DNA of 64,000 bases from Undibacterium hunanense. Lineage in GTDB: Bacteria; Pseudomonadota; Gammaproteobacteria; Burkholderiales; Burkholderiaceae_D. Shown one piece after another: positions 9,815-17,218 of the stretch (positions are counted from its first letter, which is position 1; the number at the start of each line of letters is the position of its first letter). The notes below the pieces were generated by a model. It ran no database searches, was not told the origin of the DNA, and saw only the letters and a list, made by a program, of their open reading frames with translations. Position numbers and translations under genes: made by a program. The stretch spans positions 62,001 to 126,000 of the forward strand of contig NZ_JACOGF010000002.1 in the NCBI RefSeq assembly GCF_014284335.1. The letters are read 5' to 3'.

Positions 9815-10282
9815 TTATTCAGCAGTATTCGGCACGTCGAAATAGATGATCATTTGCTGGTGATCGCCTTTTTTGATGTTGACGATTTTCTTGAATTGCA
9901 GATCGCTGTTCCTGGTTTTTTCGTGAAAGATGGCTTCTATCTCATACTGCGCTACAGGCAAGCCCAGGAATAACCACGGGCCATCCATGCTGGTCGTGAA
10001 TACTGTCTGGCGACTTTTGCTATCGCGTACGGTAATTTTGGTATCCGACAGATACGCCCCCGTCTTTTTTGCCACGGTACTTATCCACAGACTGTATTGT
10101 CCAGTTTGTTGACGTAATTCTTCCCGTTCAGGCGTACCTATGCCGCCAGAGAGGCAGTTGATACCGCTGGCAGAACAATTCACCCCGGCCGCAGATGCCA
10201 GAGATGGCAGACCCAGCAAGCAGGCACTGCAAAACAGCAAACAGCTCAACAGGTAATTTTTGTTGCTTTGTGCATGTTTCAT
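9815..10282 (-). CDS. Secreted protein of unknown function with a carboxypeptidase-regulatory-like fold
   Basis: 155 residues. A Sec signal peptide is clear: basic start, hydrophobic core LLSCLLFCSACLLGLPSL, and cleavage after ASA near residue 32. The mature part has two early cysteines (VNCSASGINC), then a beta-rich domain with repeated strands (TKITVRDSKSRQTVF, DGPWLFLGLPVAQYEIEAIF). This resembles small Ig-like or carboxypeptidase-regulatory folds that bind or present other proteins in the periplasm. I do not recognise a named family. Transcribed alone on the minus strand. Confidence 0.7.
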   Translation of the reverse strand: MKHAQSNKNYLLSCLLFCSACLLGLPSLASAAGVNCSASGINCLSGGIGTPEREELRQQTGQYSLWISTVAKKTGAYLSDTKITVRDSKSRQTVFTTSMDGPWLFLGLPVAQYEIEAIFHEKTRNSDLQFKKIVNIKKGDHQQMIIYFDVPNTAE

Positions 10283-10472
10283 GTCAAATTCTCCATGTCA
10301 GATTGAACTCGTTCAAGTCTTCAATATAATCAGGCCGCTTGCAAAAGGCTTGCTTTGAATCAAAATTGCAACATGTAGCCTGTGCATAAGCCATGGCTCT
10401 TGTCGAAATGCCTGAAGTTGCGGCATATTGAAGGCGCATCAGACTTAGACCATCAACTCACATTTTGATTCC

Positions 10473-11330
10473 ATGCGTATGCCTACCCAACTGGCCGGGC
10501 AATGTTTTGCCAGCGCTTTTTTGCAGTACCCGCTTTTTATCTTTGCAGCCCTGGTTTTTGCTGTTCCGGCCCAGGCGCTGGAATCGGCAATGAAGCTGAA
10601 GGAAATTTATGAAACCACGGTGGAACAGCAACTGGTCCTGCCTTCGGAAGAACTGCAAGCCTATATGGATCAGATGAGTGTTGCGCTGACCAAGGCTGGC
10701 ACTATTGCCGACAATATCAATTTACCCTCGCAGTTTATCCTCCTGGTAGACCGCAATCCCAAAGTGCAGGCCGCCATGCTGTTCTGGACTGATGAAGAAG
10801 GCCAGTACCAGTTCATCGGTGCGTCGCCGGTATCGACAGGACGTGCCATCGGCTTTGAGCATTTTCAAACGCCGACGGGTGTTTTTGCCCACACACTCGC
10901 CAATCTCGATTATCGCGCCGAAGGCAGTAAAAACAGCAAGGGCATACGTGGTTATGGTGCCAAGGGGCGGCGGGTGTTTGATTTTGGCTGGCAAAAAGCC
11001 AAAAAAGGCTGGGGAGACCGCCAGATTGCCGATATGCGCCTGCAAATGCATGCGACTGATCCTGATTCGCTGGAAAAACGTCTGGGCAGCGTGCAATCCA
11101 AGGGCTGTGTCCGTATACCGGCAAGCCTGAACGTGTTGTTCGACCGTTACGGCTTGCTGGATGCTGACTATGATGCAGCACTGGCGACTGGGCGTAAATT
11201 CTGGGTGCTGGACAAAAACAGGCAAGACAATGCCTGGGCCGGACGCTATATGGTCGTCATTGACAGTGAGCGGCAAGAAAAACCGGAATGGGCAGGCATC
11301 TCCATTCGCAAACAGGTGAAAGTGCAGTAA
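10473..11330 (+). CDS. L,D-transpeptidase-like (YkuD fold) exported protein
   Basis: 285 residues with an N-terminal signal sequence (hydrophobic core about residues 17-32, cleavage near AQA). The C-terminal half carries LQMHATDPD and SKGCVRIP, the histidine and catalytic-cysteine motifs of the YkuD L,D-transpeptidase family (Cys212). Such enzymes crosslink peptidoglycan or attach proteins to it in the periplasm. The region between residues 95 and 200 has the expected VSTGRAIGFEHFQTPTG. The histidine motif differs from the usual HGT, so activity is likely but not certain. It stands alone; no partner is obvious. Confidence 0.75.
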   Translation: MRMPTQLAGQCFASAFLQYPLFIFAALVFAVPAQALESAMKLKEIYETTVEQQLVLPSEELQAYMDQMSVALTKAGTIADNINLPSQFILLVDRNPKVQAAMLFWTDEEGQYQFIGASPVSTGRAIGFEHFQTPTGVFAHTLANLDYRAEGSKNSKGIRGYGAKGRRVFDFGWQKAKKGWGDRQIADMRLQMHATDPDSLEKRLGSVQSKGCVRIPASLNVLFDRYGLLDADYDAALATGRKFWVLDKNRQDNAWAGRYMVVIDSERQEKPEWAGISIRKQVKVQ

Positions 11331-11432
11331 AGCGGTTTTGACTGTTACATTGAGGCTCAGGCTGCTACACCAAAAATGTAATACCATGCGATGGAAGTAC
11401 TATGTTTCATCTCTATTTACCCGGAGCCGTAT

Positions 11433-12077
11433 ATGTCCATTGATACCTGGTTGTTGTATGTACTTGCCGTGCTGGTGTTGACCATCACGCCTGGCCCGGC
11501 GGTGCTGATGTGTGTGACCAACAGCATCAATAGCAGCGCCCGCATGACGCTTTATCCGGCGTTGGGCAACATCACTTCGCTGATCGCCATCATGAGCTGC
11601 TCGGCAATCGGCATCGGCGCCGTACTGGCCAGTTCGGCCATGGTATTTACCGTCATTAAATATCTGGGGGTGTTGTATTTGCTGTACCTGGGTATTTCCA
11701 GCCTGCGTTCGAAAGCCAGCGATTTTGAGTTGCCGGCAGATACTGATATTAGTGGCGCCCGCAATAATCGCTTGCGCCTGTATGTCAAAGGCATGCTGGT
11801 TGGTGCCAGCAATCCCAAGGCGCTGTTGTTCTTTACTGCGTTTTTCCCGCAATTCATCAATCCGGCTGCTGCCAAATTGCCGCAATTTCTGGTGCTGGGC
11901 CTTACCTTTGTATTCTTTGAATTCAGCGTGCTGATGTTGTATGCCATATTTGCCGAACGCATGGGGCCGTGGTTGCGTTCCAGAGGCAAGGCCAGGATGT
12001 TCAACCAGTTATCAGGCGGCATCTTTGTTGCTGCCGCCATGTTGCTGGCAACAGTCAAACGTGCCAACGCAGAATAA
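11433..12077 (+). CDS. LysE/RhtB family amino-acid exporter
   Basis: Inner-membrane exporter (214 residues) of the LysE superfamily, which pumps out amino acids or related metabolites. Seen: the N-terminal signature LTITPGPAVLMC, a second conserved stretch VGASNPKALLFFTAFFPQFI, and about six hydrophobic segments. The start is set at ATG 11433, preceded by CGGAG at a good distance; an upstream in-frame ATG at 11391 would add 14 residues and lacks such a site. The substrate cannot be inferred. The next gene follows after 45 bases and may be co-transcribed. Confidence 0.88.
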   Translation: MSIDTWLLYVLAVLVLTITPGPAVLMCVTNSINSSARMTLYPALGNITSLIAIMSCSAIGIGAVLASSAMVFTVIKYLGVLYLLYLGISSLRSKASDFELPADTDISGARNNRLRLYVKGMLVGASNPKALLFFTAFFPQFINPAAAKLPQFLVLGLTFVFFEFSVLMLYAIFAERMGPWLRSRGKARMFNQLSGGIFVAAAMLLATVKRANAE

Positions 12078-12122
12078 TTTGCTGATATTGCAACAGCATC
12101 AGAATCAACCAGAGGAACGGTG

Positions 12123-12461
12123 ATGACAGAAACCCACTATAGCGAAAACGGTTTTTGGGACAAGCTCAGGCAGTTTGCCCTGACAGCTGGCAGTAATGTT
12201 GTCGAAAAAGCCTTGTGCCTGTATTACGCTGCCCAAAGGCCGGAAACCCCGGCCTGGGCCAAGGCCGTCATTTTCGGCGCACTGGGCTATTTTATTTTCC
12301 CACTGGATGCGATTCCAGATGTGGTACCCGTATTGGGTTATAGCGATGACATGGCCACGCTGGCCGCAGCGGTGGCTACCGTCAGCCTGTATATCACCGA
12401 TGAAGTCAAACAGCTGGCGCAACAGAAAATGCAATCCTGGTTTGGCCACAAGCTGACATAG
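12123..12461 (+). CDS. YkvA-family (DUF1232) membrane protein
   Basis: Small protein (112 residues) of the YkvA/DUF1232 family. The diagnostic motif GYFIFPLDAIPDVVPVLGYSDD lies at about residues 58-79, within a hydrophobic helical pair. The family's function is not established; it is thought to be membrane-associated. ATG 12123 is preceded by GAGGAACG. Situated 45 bases after the LysE exporter gene, possibly the same transcript. Confidence 0.85.
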   Translation: MTETHYSENGFWDKLRQFALTAGSNVVEKALCLYYAAQRPETPAWAKAVIFGALGYFIFPLDAIPDVVPVLGYSDDMATLAAAVATVSLYITDEVKQLAQQKMQSWFGHKLT

Positions 12462-12572
12462 CTTCATTGTCGGGGCTTGATGGTCAATGGTAAAAATCAT
12501 AATGTATTACCATCCGCCAGATGCATTATTTCGGTATGATCGGTGCCTTGTTTGATCAGACAGGCACCAACC

Positions 12573-12908
12573 ATGTACACCTCGACTTTCACCTTCCAGA
12601 AAAAGCAGTACGACGCCGCGTTTTACGCGCTGGATGAACAAATTGCCAGTCTGGCAAAAGCCATCCCCGGTTATCTGGGCGAAGAAAGCTGGGAAAACGC
12701 CGATACCGGCCTGATCTCCAACGTCTATTACTGGGACAGCCTGGAATCCCTGCAGGCTTTGATGGCCAACCCAATACACCAGCAAGCCAAGGCCGCCCAG
12801 GCCAACTGGCTGGATGGTTACCAGGTCGTCGTCGCTCAGGTCCTGCGCAGCTACGGTGACGGCAAGCTGGCGCATCCCTGTGCTGAGCTGCATGGTGCCA
12901 TTACTTAA
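12573..12908 (+). CDS. Antibiotic biosynthesis monooxygenase-like (ABM fold) protein
   Basis: 111-residue dimeric alpha-beta barrel candidate. Features of ABM-like proteins visible here are YLGEESWENADTGLISNVYYWDSLESLQALMANPIHQQAK, where an aromatic strand followed by a helix and a histidine (NPIHQ) forms the usual pocket. These proteins act as small monooxygenases or ligand-binding proteins; no substrate can be named. Start set at ATG 12573 because the strand begins at TSTFTF. The next gene starts within 15 bases of the stop, so a shared transcript is likely. Confidence 0.7.
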   Translation: MYTSTFTFQKKQYDAAFYALDEQIASLAKAIPGYLGEESWENADTGLISNVYYWDSLESLQALMANPIHQQAKAAQANWLDGYQVVVAQVLRSYGDGKLAHPCAELHGAIT

Positions 12909-12922
12909 AAATGGGAATAACA

Positions 12923-13504
12923 ATGAAAACTCTCTGGCTGACAGGCATCATGACTGCACTGCTTGCATGTGTTGCACCGGCATCTGCCAGTACTGCAGAT
13001 GAACAGGCGCTGATGGCGCGTGTACAGGGTTTTTATGGCTGGGTATTAAAGAATGGCACACAGGTGAGCAAGCTACAGCCTGCGATCAAGGATATCCCGG
13101 GCAGCAATAAATTCCAGCTCGATACCAAAAATATCAAGGTTTTCAGCGGCAAGTTCATGGCCTCGGGCTATTTTTCGCCGGAATTTCCGGCGGTAATTGA
13201 ACGTTACTATGGCAAATACCAGCAACAGTTTGCTGCGTATACACCGGCAGAATTTGCGCAAATGGCCAAGGATGGCCGTGGGCCGCTGATGGATACGGAA
13301 GATATGGATATCTTCTTTTGCGCGCAGGAATATGAATACAAGAAATCCTTCATCAGTAAAATGAAGGCCAGGAATATCAAGCTGGATGGTGATAAGGCCA
13401 GCATGGTTGTGGTGTCGCCGTATCAATGGGAAACGGAATTCCGCTTTGCCAGGATCAATAGCAATAGCCAGTGGATGATTACCGGCTATTGTGTGTTCCA
13501 GTAA
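12923..13504 (+). CDS. Secreted protein of unknown function (DUF3828-like)
   Basis: 193 residues with a signal peptide (KTLWLTGIMTALLACVAPASAS, cleavage near residue 21). The mature domain has ARVQGFYGWVL at its start, FSPEFPAVIERYYG in the middle and a closing strand WMITGYCVFQ. The layout recalls DUF3828-type periplasmic proteins, but I cannot confirm this. Start at ATG 12923 with GGGA upstream; the ATG at 12911 is an alternative. No enzymatic motif is seen. Confidence 0.65.
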   Translation: MKTLWLTGIMTALLACVAPASASTADEQALMARVQGFYGWVLKNGTQVSKLQPAIKDIPGSNKFQLDTKNIKVFSGKFMASGYFSPEFPAVIERYYGKYQQQFAAYTPAEFAQMAKDGRGPLMDTEDMDIFFCAQEYEYKKSFISKMKARNIKLDGDKASMVVVSPYQWETEFRFARINSNSQWMITGYCVFQ

Positions 13505-13599
13505 GACATCCGGCTAGTGGTTTTTGGCTTGCCACGGCGTGCTATATTACTTCAATTGATACCTTGGTCCCTTATCTCTTCTTCACCTGAGTCTGGCTT

Positions 13600-14670
13600 A
13601 TGAGCGGTCCTACTACCGTCCTGATTAACGGCGATGTTTTCCTGATCCTGCTGTCGGCAGCGGCCATCCGTGCTGCCCGGGCGGTGATTGATGCGCGTCA
13701 ACAGGCCAATGCCTTGCGCCAGTATCAGACTGAACAGCATGCAGCCTTGCTGGATCGCCTGCAGAATGCGCTTGTTGAAGGCAGGCAGGCGTTGCAGGAA
13801 CAGGTAAGTATTGCAGAACAGGACTTTGCCCAGTTGCTGGTGCTGGCCGACAAGATAGGTTGTACGGCGCAAGTGTCCGCCGTCAGACCCACCGTGCCCG
13901 CCAGTAACGACGAACAGGACATCATCGGGTACTGTCGTTCACTGCAATTGCTGATCCATGAAATGCGCCCGGTCCTGTTGCAGGAATCGACCAGGCGTGC
14001 CGATGCTCTGTTTGATAACACCGATGCGGACTTGCAGGCTGCCAGTGCTGCAGTCCTGCCACAAGACCGTCTGGCACGTCTGCTGAAGCGTATCGCGCAT
14101 CTGACCCAACTGCCAGAACATATTGCACAACTGGCGAAAGAACTGGAAAAATCCCTGCCCGGTGAACGCGCTGATCTGCTTGCCGCCGAATTGCGCCTGC
14201 AAATTCAAGCCCTGCTGGAAGCAGAGAAAAAACGCCAGGTCGAAGAAGCCCAGGCCCTGATACTCGAACAGACTTTACAAGATCTGGGTTACCAGGTCGA
14301 GGAAGTGACTCATACCCTGTTTGTGGATGGTGGTGTCGTGCATTTCCGTCGTGCGGACTGGGATAAATACATGGTGCGCATGCGCATGGATGCCAGGACC
14401 GGACAAGCCAATTTCAACGTGGTGCGTGCCGTGAAAGAAGGCGAGAACGAGCGCAGCGTGCTTGATCACCTCGCAGAAGACCGCTGGTGCAGCGAATTTC
14501 CGACCTTGCTGGCAGCGCTGGAAGCGCGCGGTATTCATATGCAGGTAACACGCAGGCTGGAAGCGGGTGAATTGCCCGTGCAACTGGTGCTGGAAGACAA
14601 GTTACCGCAATTTGTCGAAGAAGAACAAATGGAAAATCAAAGCCGGCTATTGTCGAAAAAATTACCATGA
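13600..14670 (+). CDS. Coiled-coil protein of unknown function, first gene of the kinase/AAA operon
   Basis: 356 residues, not recognised. A hydrophobic N-terminal stretch (about residues 7-28, VLINGDVFLILLSAAAIRAA) may be a membrane anchor. Long helical, probably coiled-coil segments follow (about 30-110 and 155-235, rich in A, Q, E, L). The C-terminal part (about 235-356) looks like a compact alpha/beta domain with GYQVEEVTHTLFVDGGVVHFRR and TGQANFNVVRAVKEG. The stop overlaps the start of the AAA+ gene (ATGA). Its place at the head of the operon suggests it is a scaffold or substrate adaptor for that ATPase. Function unknown. Confidence 0.7.
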   Translation: MSGPTTVLINGDVFLILLSAAAIRAARAVIDARQQANALRQYQTEQHAALLDRLQNALVEGRQALQEQVSIAEQDFAQLLVLADKIGCTAQVSAVRPTVPASNDEQDIIGYCRSLQLLIHEMRPVLLQESTRRADALFDNTDADLQAASAAVLPQDRLARLLKRIAHLTQLPEHIAQLAKELEKSLPGERADLLAAELRLQIQALLEAEKKRQVEEAQALILEQTLQDLGYQVEEVTHTLFVDGGVVHFRRADWDKYMVRMRMDARTGQANFNVVRAVKEGENERSVLDHLAEDRWCSEFPTLLAALEARGIHMQVTRRLEAGELPVQLVLEDKLPQFVEEEQMENQSRLLSKKLP

Positions 14671-16565
14671 ACCTACCCGAAACCCGTTGGCTGCTGGACC
14701 TGCAAAGACTGCTACCGATACGATCTCATTTTGTGATTTCTGGCAGCATACGCGACAATTTTCTGGTTACGCTGGATACCACCGTCATCGATGCAAGTGG
14801 TGGCAATGCAGGCAACACCGCCACTAGCGGCACCACCATCAGCACCACACTGGTACCCTTGAATCGTGCCCTGTGGGTATCCATGAAGCGCAACGACTAC
14901 CGCTTCCTGTTGCTCTATGACCCGGTCGATGGTTTGCGTGTTTACCCTGACGAGCCTGCACAACGTGACCTGGCCACGCGTCTGTTTGATTTGAAACTGG
15001 CTGACGGTTGCCAGCAAATCAGTCTGGAAAGCCTGAGCAAGCTGATGAAGAAGCTGAGCGCAGAAAGAGAAGCCCGCTGCGCGCTGGTCATCGATTTTGC
15101 GTCTCGCATTCCACGCAAGGCAGAACAGTTGAGTGATGCCGAACACCGCTTCTTTGTCGCCGCCGAAAAAATCTCCCTGACGGCCAGCGCCGTCGTGCCG
15201 CGCGAAACGGGTGGCGTTCCACAATACAATCCAGTTTTGTGGCTGGTGAACCGGGCCCAGGATTTACCTTCCTGGTTTACGCTTGATAGTGAGCGTGTCG
15301 CCAGCCTGGTCATCAGCAAGCCAGACTTTGAAATGCGCCAGGCGGCAGCCTTGCAACTGGCACCATTGTTTCTTGGGTACGACAAGGCCGACGCTGCCGT
15401 CCGCACCCAGTTCGTCAAAAGCTTTACCGAAGGAACGGAAGGTATGTCCCTGTCAGCCTTGTCGGATATTACCGAATTGGCAGACCGGCAAAAACTCGCG
15501 ATTGGCGATATAGAAGATGCAGTGCGCTGTTATAAAGTCGGTGCACTGGATAACCCTTGGCGTAAGGATTACCTGCGCAAAAAAATCCGTGATGCCCATC
15601 TTTTCATCGAAGACCGTGTCAAGGGCCAGCACCCTGCGGTGGTCAAGACGCTGGATATCCTGAAGCGTTCTGTCATGAGCCTGACAGGTGCGCAGGCACG
15701 TTCAGGTGGCAGCCGCCCGCGTGGTGTACTGTTCTTTGCCGGCCCGACGGGTGTGGGTAAAACCGAACTCGCCAAGACGCTTACGCAACTCGTGTTTGGT
15801 GATGAACGCGCCTATCTGCGTTTTGACATGAGTGAATTTGCCGAAGAACATACCAGCGCCAGATTGCTCGGCGCACCGCCAGGTTATGTCGGTTTTGATG
15901 CTGGTGGTGAGCTGACCAATGCGGTACGGCAAAAACCGTTTTCCGTGGTCTTGTTCGACGAAATTGAAAAAGCCCACCCACGCATACTCGATAAGTTTTT
16001 GCAGATACTCGAAGATGGTCGCCTGACCGATGGGCGTGGTGATACCGCCTATTTTTCTGAAACCATACTGATTTTCACCTCGAATCTGGGTATTTATGTA
16101 GAAGATACGCAGGGCCAGCGCAGCCAGAATGTGAAACCCGGCGACAGCTATGAAACCGTGGAATTCAAGGTGCGTGAAGCCATAGGCAATTACTTCAAGT
16201 TCAAACTGTCACGGCCAGAATTATTGAATCGTATCGGTGACAATATTGTTGTCTTCAATTTCATTTCTGCCGAAGTTGCCAGCAAAATTTTTGACGGCAT
16301 GTTGCGCAATGTGGCGCGCCGCCTGCAAGAAGAATTGAACCTGCAACTGGCCATGCCTGCCAGTGTGCGTGATGAACTGTTGCTGCGCTGTACGCGGGAT
16401 CTGAGCAATGGTGGACGCGGGGTTGGCAATCAGCTGGAATCGAACTTTATCAACCCCTTGTCGCGTGCCCTGTTTGAGCAAGAGCTGGAAGGCAAGCAGC
16501 GCGTCACCGTCACCGCCATCAGTGAAGCCGATAAAGTCATCAGCTTGACTCTGCAACTAGCATGA
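14667..16565 (+). CDS. AAA+ ATPase with ClpB/ClpA D2-like domain and degenerate first AAA domain
   Basis: 632 residues. The second half is a complete ClpB/ClpA D2-type AAA+ module: Walker A GPTGVGKT (359-366), pore-loop region GAPPGYVGFD, Walker B VVLFDEIEKAHP (Asp431, Glu432) and sensor 1 ILIFTSNLG. A C-terminal lid domain runs to the end. The first ~330 residues look like an AAA fold without Walker A: ALVIDFA could be a relic Walker B and WLVNRAQDLP a sensor 1. A Clp N-domain and ClpB middle domain are absent. Likely a protein-remodelling motor. Coupled by ATGA overlaps on both sides. Confidence 0.85.
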   Translation: MNLPETRWLLDLQRLLPIRSHFVISGSIRDNFLVTLDTTVIDASGGNAGNTATSGTTISTTLVPLNRALWVSMKRNDYRFLLLYDPVDGLRVYPDEPAQRDLATRLFDLKLADGCQQISLESLSKLMKKLSAEREARCALVIDFASRIPRKAEQLSDAEHRFFVAAEKISLTASAVVPRETGGVPQYNPVLWLVNRAQDLPSWFTLDSERVASLVISKPDFEMRQAAALQLAPLFLGYDKADAAVRTQFVKSFTEGTEGMSLSALSDITELADRQKLAIGDIEDAVRCYKVGALDNPWRKDYLRKKIRDAHLFIEDRVKGQHPAVVKTLDILKRSVMSLTGAQARSGGSRPRGVLFFAGPTGVGKTELAKTLTQLVFGDERAYLRFDMSEFAEEHTSARLLGAPPGYVGFDAGGELTNAVRQKPFSVVLFDEIEKAHPRILDKFLQILEDGRLTDGRGDTAYFSETILIFTSNLGIYVEDTQGQRSQNVKPGDSYETVEFKVREAIGNYFKFKLSRPELLNRIGDNIVVFNFISAEVASKIFDGMLRNVARRLQEELNLQLAMPASVRDELLLRCTRDLSNGGRGVGNQLESNFINPLSRALFEQELEGKQRVTVTAISEADKVISLTLQLA

Positions 16566-17218
16566 AGATTGCCATCAATAAAGCGCATTACCCGGTCACC
16601 GTACTGGGGCCGGGGCGACGCATAGGAATCTGGCTGCAAGGCTGTGGCATAGGCTGCAAGGGCTGTGTGTCGCAAGATACCTGGGCGACGGATTCCAGCA
16701 AGGAAATGACAGTTGCCGGCTTGCTGACCTGGTGTCGCGATGTCAGTGCTGGTCACGTTGATGGCATCACCATTTCTGGTGGCGAACCATTTGACCAGCC
16801 GCAGGCGCTCAGTGCCCTGCTGGATGGCTTGCAGCAATGGCGTGCCAGTACAGCGCAGGATTTTGACATCCTGTGCTATAGCGGTTATCCACTGGCAACG
16901 CTGCAAAAAAAACATGCGAACCTGCTGCAAAAACTCGATGCCCTGATCCCCGAACCCTTTATCGACAACAAACCCCTGACCCAGGCATGGCGCGGTTCGT
17001 CCAACCAGCCACTGGTGTTGTTGTCGGACCGGGGCCGGGCGCGTATGCAGGCGTATGTCGATGCACCTGTTGATGAACACGACAAGCGCATACAAACCAT
17101 GATCGACGGCCAGCGCGTCTGGTATGTGGGCATACCTGCACGTGGCGACATGCAGGCGCTGGAACAGCGCTGCGCCGAGCGTGGCCTGAAACTGGATAGT
17201 GTCAGCTGGAGGCCCTGA
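16562..17218 (+). CDS. Radical SAM activase-like 4Fe-4S protein (NrdG-like)
   Basis: 218 residues. The cluster motif is C-x3-C-x2-C (CGIGCKGC), preceded by RIGIWLQG and followed by TISGGEPFDQP, the S-adenosylmethionine-binding GGE motif. This short architecture matches NrdG/PflA-type activases that generate glycyl radicals, yet no glycyl-radical enzyme lies nearby. The C-terminal third (about 140-218, PFIDNKPLTQAWRGSSNQP) also follows the NrdG pattern. It overlaps the AAA+ gene by ATGA and ends exactly where the kinase gene begins. In this setting it probably modifies a protein, perhaps one of its operon partners. The substrate is unknown. Confidence 0.82.
   Translation: MKIAINKAHYPVTVLGPGRRIGIWLQGCGIGCKGCVSQDTWATDSSKEMTVAGLLTWCRDVSAGHVDGITISGGEPFDQPQALSALLDGLQQWRASTAQDFDILCYSGYPLATLQKKHANLLQKLDALIPEPFIDNKPLTQAWRGSSNQPLVLLSDRGRARMQAYVDAPVDEHDKRIQTMIDGQRVWYVGIPARGDMQALEQRCAERGLKLDSVSWRP

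Noticed and set aside
10081..10089. Perfect TTATCCACA inside the secreted protein gene
   Set aside because: A single site in coding DNA without a neighbouring box; not counted with the paired upstream sites.
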